Shown here: positions 60,359 to 64,000 of the stretch, piece after piece
Layout: each line of letters begins with the position of its first letter
Position numbering within the stretch: the stretch's first letter is position 1
Origin: an uncultured Pelagibacteraceae bacterium
GTDB lineage: Bacteria; Pseudomonadota; Alphaproteobacteria; Pelagibacterales; Pelagibacteraceae
DNA length: 64,000 bases
Assembly: GCA_902532565.1 (NCBI GenBank)
Contig: CACAIR010000003.1
Span: 21,144 to 85,143 of the forward strand
Reading direction: 5' to 3'
Translations under genes and position numbers: made by a program
The notes under the pieces: model-generated
Seen by the model: only the letters and a program-made list of their open reading frames with translations
Told to the model about the DNA's origin: nothing
Database searches by the model: none

Positions 60359-61021
60359 ATGAAAAATATTAAAGCAATAATTTTTGATGCGTACGGCACA
60401 TTGTTTGATGTCAATTCTGCTGCTGAAAAATGTAAAGATAAAATTGGAGATAAGTGGGAGCCTTTTGCAAATTTTTGGAGAACTACTCAGCTAGAATATA
60501 CGTGGCTTAGAAGTTTAATGAAAAGACATAAAGATTTTTGGCAAATTACAGAAGATAGTTTAAATAAGTCTATGAAAGTTTTTAACATAAATCCTTCAAT
60601 GAAAAATGAATTACTAGATTTATATAAGGTTCTCTCGCCCTTTAGGGAAGTTCCAGATACTTTGAGAGCATTAAAGAAAAAAAAATTTAAATTAGCAATA
60701 CTTTCAAATGGAACTCCTGACCTATTGAGTGAACTAGTGAAAACTAATAACATTGAAAATTTATTTGATGATATTTTTTCTATTGAGGAAGCAGGTGTTT
60801 ATAAACCAGACTCAAAAGTCTACGATTTGCCCATTAATAAATATAAGATTAAAAGTAATGAAGTTGCCTTCTTAAGTGCAAATACATGGGATGTATCGGG
60901 TGGAGGAAATTATGGTTATCAATCTATTTGGGTAAACCGAAATAACAATATTTTTGATAATCTTGATTATAAACCAAATAATCAAATAAAAAATCTAAGT
61001 GAATTAATCAGTTTAATTTAA
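60359..61021 (+). CDS. Type II L-2-haloacid dehalogenase
   Basis: This 220-residue HAD protein matches type II haloacid dehalogenases, which hydrolyse L-2-haloalkanoic acids to 2-hydroxy acids. Key residues are at canonical positions: nucleophile Asp10 and Thr14 in FDAYGTLFDV, Arg41 in FWRTTQLEYTWLR, Ser in SNGTPDLL, Lys in YKPDSKVYDL, and the Ser/Asn/Asp set in LSANTWDVSGGG. This preserves the dehalogenase-specific Arg and aromatic cap residues. The natural substrate is unknown. The next gene (CDGSH) begins 10 bases later. Confidence 0.87.
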   Translation: MKNIKAIIFDAYGTLFDVNSAAEKCKDKIGDKWEPFANFWRTTQLEYTWLRSLMKRHKDFWQITEDSLNKSMKVFNINPSMKNELLDLYKVLSPFREVPDTLRALKKKKFKLAILSNGTPDLLSELVKTNNIENLFDDIFSIEEAGVYKPDSKVYDLPINKYKIKSNEVAFLSANTWDVSGGGNYGYQSIWVNRNNNIFDNLDYKPNNQIKNLSELISLI

Positions 61022-61031
61022 GCATCTAAAG

Positions 61032-61280
61032 ATGGAGAATATGACAAAAGGACAAAGAGCTGGAGAGAGTGCGATAGGAGTTAATGTTAAACAGGGTAAA
61101 TCTTATTATTGGTGTAGTTGTGGTAAGAGTTCCAAGCAACCCTTTTGTGATGGTTCACATAAAGGATCTGAATTTAATCCTATCATATATAAAGCTGGGT
61201 TAACAAAAAAAATTTTTTTTTGTGCTTGTAAACAAACTAACGATCAGCCTTTTTGTGATGGTTCACACAATAAAAAGTAA
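61032..61280 (+). CDS. Double-CDGSH iron-sulfur domain protein
   Basis: The 82-residue protein carries two complete CDGSH [2Fe-2S] motifs of the form CxCx2(S/T)x3PxCDGSH: CSCGKSSKQPFCDGSH and CACKQTNDQPFCDGSH. Each binds a cluster by three Cys and one His, so two clusters are expected. Proteins of this kind act in redox sensing or cluster transfer; the partner here is unknown. An alternative ATG at 61041 exists three codons downstream. It lies between the dehalogenase and pirin genes on the same strand. Confidence 0.92.
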   Translation: MENMTKGQRAGESAIGVNVKQGKSYYWCSCGKSSKQPFCDGSHKGSEFNPIIYKAGLTKKIFFCACKQTNDQPFCDGSHNKK

Positions 61281-61316
61281 CATTGAAAATAAAAATATAA
61301 CGACTATTAAATACAT

Positions 61317-62153
61317 ATGAAAAATATTGATGTAAGTAAAATTATTGATCCTATTCCAGCATCAGACGGTGCGGGAGTAAAATTAAAAAGAAGTATTGGT
61401 GTTGAACCAAATTATTTTGATCCTTTTTTGATGTTAGATGAATTTGGTTCTGAAAATAGTGAAGATTATATTGCTGGCTTTCCTCCTCATCCCCACAGAG
61501 GAATCGAAACTGTAACTTACATGCTTGAAGGAGATTTTGAGCATAAAGATAGCACAGGAGGTAAAGGCCGAATGACCGCTGGTGATGTTCAGTGGATGAA
61601 AACTGGAAGTGGCATCATTCATTCAGAGATGCCAGCAATGAAAGAAGGTAAACTTCACGGATTTCAATTATGGATTAACATGCCAGCAAAATTAAAAATG
61701 AGTAAACCAGAATACATTTATATTGATGCAGACAAAATGAGTGTTCATAAAGATGAGGAAAAACAAGTAAAAGTAATCGCTGGTAAATTTGAAAAAGCTG
61801 AAGGTCCTATTAAGGGACATAATATTGAACCTACTTATTTTGATGTTGATCTGAAAAAAGAAAAAGAATTTAATTACAGTTTACCTTCTACTCATAATAC
61901 ATTTATATATCAGATAACTGGTGAAATAAAAATTGGTGATAAGAACCATGATAAAATTAAAGACAGTACTTTAATCTTACTATCCAAAGGTGAAAATTTA
62001 AAAGTTAAAGCGATAAGTAATGCAAAATTCCTAATTATTTCAGGAAAACCTATTAATGAAGAAATAGCTAGAGGTGGGCCATTTGTCATGAATACTAAAG
62101 CAGAGATCTTGCAAGCTGTTCAGGATTATCATAATGGTACGTTTGTAAAATGA
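61317..62153 (+). CDS. Pirin-family cupin protein
   Basis: This 278-residue bicupin has the pirin metal site HPHRGIETVTYMLEG and the second set GSGIIHSEMP, with FDPFLMLDEFG at the start of the N-terminal cupin. Bacterial pirins have been reported to have quercetinase-like activity or to sense redox; the role here is unknown. The C-terminal Pirin_C domain is shown by EEIARGGPFVMNTKAEILQA. It is followed with a 4-base overlap by a quinone oxidoreductase. Confidence 0.93.
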   Translation: MKNIDVSKIIDPIPASDGAGVKLKRSIGVEPNYFDPFLMLDEFGSENSEDYIAGFPPHPHRGIETVTYMLEGDFEHKDSTGGKGRMTAGDVQWMKTGSGIIHSEMPAMKEGKLHGFQLWINMPAKLKMSKPEYIYIDADKMSVHKDEEKQVKVIAGKFEKAEGPIKGHNIEPTYFDVDLKKEKEFNYSLPSTHNTFIYQITGEIKIGDKNHDKIKDSTLILLSKGENLKVKAISNAKFLIISGKPINEEIARGGPFVMNTKAEILQAVQDYHNGTFVK

Positions 62154-63121
62154 AAGCAGTAACAATATCAAACAATGGAGGCCCAGAAGTTTTAGAACTA
62201 AAAGACATTCAGCTAGAGGAACCAAAATCTGGAGAGGTTTTAATTAAGAACAAAGCTATTGGTCTTAATTATATTGACACTTATCATAGATCTGGTCTTT
62301 ATCCAGTAGAACTACCATCAAATATTGGGATTGAAGGTGCTGGTATTATCGAAAAAGTTGGCCCAGAAGAAAAAAATTTTAAAGTCGGTGACAGAGTAGC
62401 TTATGCATCAATGCCAATTGGATCATACGCAACTCATAGAATTTTCCCAACAAAAAAATTAGTCAAAGTTCCAGATGAAATTGAGTTTGAAAGTGTGGTA
62501 ACTTTAATGACCAAAGGCTTCACTGTTTTTTATCTTCTCCACAAAACATATCCTGTTAAATCTGGCGAAACAATACTATTTCATGCTGCTGCAGGAGGTG
62601 TAGGACAAATATTTTGTCAGTGGGCAAACAGCCTAGGTTGCAAAGTTATAGGAACCGTCGGATCAGATGAAAAAATTGAGATTGCTAAAAATAATGGTTG
62701 TCATCATGTAATTAATTATTCAAAAGAAAAATTTTCAGAAAAAGTAAAAGAAATAACAAATGGAGAAGGTGTTCCTGTTGTTTACGATGGAGTTGGAAAA
62801 AAAACATTTGATGAATCAATTGAATGTTTAAAAGTAAGAGGAATGATGGTTTCATTTGGAAATGCATCTGGACCTTTAGATCCATGTAACGTCGCTAAAT
62901 CATTGGCACCAAAGGGATTGTATTTAACTAGACCAAGTATTGCACATTATACATCAACAAAACATGATCTTGATGAGGCTGCAAAAAAAGTTTTCGAAAT
63001 GTATATTTCAAAAAGATTTAATCTAAATATTCATAAGAAGTATTCTTTAAATGAAATAGTTAAGGCTCACCAAGACTTAGAAAATAGAAAAATTTTGGGG
63101 CCAGCCATAATTATTCCTTAA
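62150..63121 (+). CDS. NADPH:quinone oxidoreductase (zinc-free MDR family)
   Basis: This 323-residue medium-chain reductase resembles Qor: an N-terminal GroES-like domain (IKNKAIGLNYIDTYHRSGLYP, GIEGAGIIEKVG) and a Rossmann domain with AAAGGVGQIFCQWANSLGCKVIGTV. Catalytic zinc Cys residues are missing, as in quinone reductases. Substrate may be quinones or enones. It overlaps the pirin gene by 4 bases. The stop shares TTAA with the converging DUF2721 gene. Confidence 0.92.
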   Translation: MKAVTISNNGGPEVLELKDIQLEEPKSGEVLIKNKAIGLNYIDTYHRSGLYPVELPSNIGIEGAGIIEKVGPEEKNFKVGDRVAYASMPIGSYATHRIFPTKKLVKVPDEIEFESVVTLMTKGFTVFYLLHKTYPVKSGETILFHAAAGGVGQIFCQWANSLGCKVIGTVGSDEKIEIAKNNGCHHVINYSKEKFSEKVKEITNGEGVPVVYDGVGKKTFDESIECLKVRGMMVSFGNASGPLDPCNVAKSLAPKGLYLTRPSIAHYTSTKHDLDEAAKKVFEMYISKRFNLNIHKKYSLNEIVKAHQDLENRKILGPAIIIP

Positions 63122-63522
63122 TCTACTTTAAAATCCATATCTGACATATGAAGTCTAAGAGCATTTGTTGAAATGTGAATTTCTCTTATAAAAAAAAGTA
63201 TTGAAATCATCATTGATAAACAACAAGATCCAAAAATTACTCGAGCTATAAATATTTCGTTAAGGTATAAGCCAAGGACAGTTAACATATTGAATAAAAA
63301 ACCAAATGCTCCAAACATTATCGACCATCTTAACAAAGTAATTCTTCCACTTAAATTGATAAACTGTTTTTTCCACTCAGGCGGAATATGTTTTTCATAA
63401 ACATGTTCATCATGTAATTCTCTTATTAACGCACTTAAAGAATGAAATCTGTTACTGTAAACTCCCATAATCAACGGAATTGCAGGAAACATCAATGCTG
63501 TGACAGTGTAATCTATATTCAT
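63118..63522 (-). CDS. DUF2721-family membrane protein
   Basis: The 134-residue protein has three hydrophobic segments (VTALMFPAIPLIMGVYSN, WSIMFGAFGFLFNMLTVLGLYL and IARVIFGSCCLSMMISILFFI) and a charged loop with RFHSLSALIRELHDE, the pattern of the DUF2721 family. Function is unknown. It stands alone on the minus strand, divergent from ubiA across 49 bases. Confidence 0.78.
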   Translation of the reverse strand: MNIDYTVTALMFPAIPLIMGVYSNRFHSLSALIRELHDEHVYEKHIPPEWKKQFINLSGRITLLRWSIMFGAFGFLFNMLTVLGLYLNEIFIARVIFGSCCLSMMISILFFIREIHISTNALRLHMSDMDFKVD

Positions 63523-63571
63523 CGAATCAATTTGATTATCAATCTTGTGTTTGTTATTTACAAGTAAATTA

Positions 63572-64000
63572 ATGAACCAAATTTATCTTTTTATTAAATT
63601 AACTAGGTTGAAAAAACCAATTGGCTTCATGCTGCTATTTTGGCCTTGTTCATGGGGCTTAACAATAGCTTATGATTTTACCGAAGAAAAAAAATTATAT
63701 TTCTATATTCTATTTTTATTCTTTTTAGGATCAGTTTTGATGAGATCTGCAGGATGCATTATAAATGATATTGCAGATAAAAATTTCGATAAAAAGGTCA
63801 AACGAACAAAAAATAGACCAATTGCTTCGGGGAAAATTTCTGTTTTTAAAGGTTTTTTATATTCTGGAATACTTTGCTTAATTGCATTAATTGTTTTGCT
63901 GCAATTTAATAAATTTACAATCCTATTAGCGTTAGGGTCAATGCCACTAGCTTTTGCATATCCTCTAATGAAAAGATTTACTTATTGGCCTCAGCTTTTT
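63572..64000 (+). CDS. ubiA: 4-hydroxybenzoate polyprenyltransferase, 3'-truncated by window edge
   Basis: The frame opened by the ATG at 63572 runs to the window end without a stop, so it is not in the ORF track. The N-terminus MNQIYLFIKLTRLKKPIGFMLLFWP and the Asp-rich motif SAGCIINDIADKNFDKKVKRT followed by NRPIASGKIS are typical of UbiA, which prenylates 4-hydroxybenzoate in ubiquinone synthesis in the inner membrane. About 143 residues are visible, half of the usual length. Confidence 0.94.
   Translation, partial: MNQIYLFIKLTRLKKPIGFMLLFWPCSWGLTIAYDFTEEKKLYFYILFLFFLGSVLMRSAGCIINDIADKNFDKKVKRTKNRPIASGKISVFKGFLYSGILCLIALIVLLQFNKFTILLALGSMPLAFAYPLMKRFTYWPQLF

Noticed and set aside
63532-63560. 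TTGATT-N17-TATTTA as a ubiA promoter
   Set aside because: The -10 matches only 3 of 6 positions, too weak in such AT-rich DNA.

Overview
The window reads as chromosomal DNA of a streamlined marine alphaproteobacterium of the SAR11 / Candidatus Pelagibacter type. The grounds are very AT-rich sequence, Lys/Asn/Ile-rich proteins, genes that touch or overlap almost everywhere, no intergenic gap above about 112 bases, alphaproteobacterial gene orders (ctaC-ctaD-ctaB-ctaG-ctaE-surf1, petABC opposite trmL-hemF, atpI-B-E-F'-F apart from the F1 genes, mutY/DUF721/dsbA/smc, prs-rplY-pth-ychF) and a beta-carotene plus Blh retinal pathway. The taxon is an inference; no 16S gene is present. I saw no insertion sequence, prophage, CRISPR array, rRNA or riboswitch.

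Layout. 1-4.2 kb: carA (5' end outside the window) and carB. 4.2-8.1 kb: a circularly permuted ATP-grasp protein divergent from an Anbu proteasome-like peptidase, then a 2OG-Fe(II) oxygenase and an ELM1-family protein. 8.1-17 kb: trxB, an ADP-ribosylglycohydrolase-like protein, an aspartate aminotransferase, uvrB, a pteridine-reductase-like SDR, folB, uvrC, pgsA. 17-20.6 kb: ilvE divergent from a MarR / response regulator / histidine kinase operon, then ubiK. 20.7-26.6 kb: lgt, a MidA-type methyltransferase, pgeF, prs, rplY, pth, ychF. 26.6-31 kb: petABC divergent from trmL-hemF-greA. 31-34.9 kb (minus): a frameshifted TPR gene, ispE, tRNA-Gln and a CCA-adding enzyme gene starting 3 bases after the tRNA. 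34.9-43.2 kb: a uracil-DNA-glycosylase-family protein, rnhB, ccrM, an FAD monooxygenase, mutY, a DciA-like protein, a DsbA-like thioredoxin and an unusually short smc. 43.2-45.5 kb: F0 ATP synthase genes. 45.5-52.2 kb: crtI-crtB-crtY-blh-ispH-thrB-rnhA. 52.2-59.6 kb (minus): peroxiredoxin, thrC, surf1 and the aa3 cytochrome oxidase operon, including a 41-residue CoxF-like gene missing from the ORF track. 59.6-64 kb: rsmE, a haloacid dehalogenase, a double-CDGSH protein, a pirin, a quinone oxidoreductase, a DUF2721 protein and the start of ubiA.

How the genes fit together. The window carries much of the respiratory chain (bc1, aa3 oxidase with its heme and copper assembly factors, F0) and supporting heme and quinone steps (hemF, ctaB, ubiK, ubiA). 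The crt-blh-ispH run makes retinal from isoprenoid precursors, which implies a rhodopsin gene elsewhere. DNA maintenance genes (uvrB, uvrC, mutY, UDG-like, rnhA, rnhB, ccrM, smc, DciA-like) are scattered between them.

The most noteworthy signals are an SMC with no recognisable hinge, a ccrM promoter whose -10 box overlaps a GANTC site, the tRNA-Gln/cca junction, a TPR gene split at an A8 run, a reduced Anbu/ATP-grasp locus, a UDG-family protein lacking Fe-S cysteines, and convergent gene pairs that share a 4-base stop.
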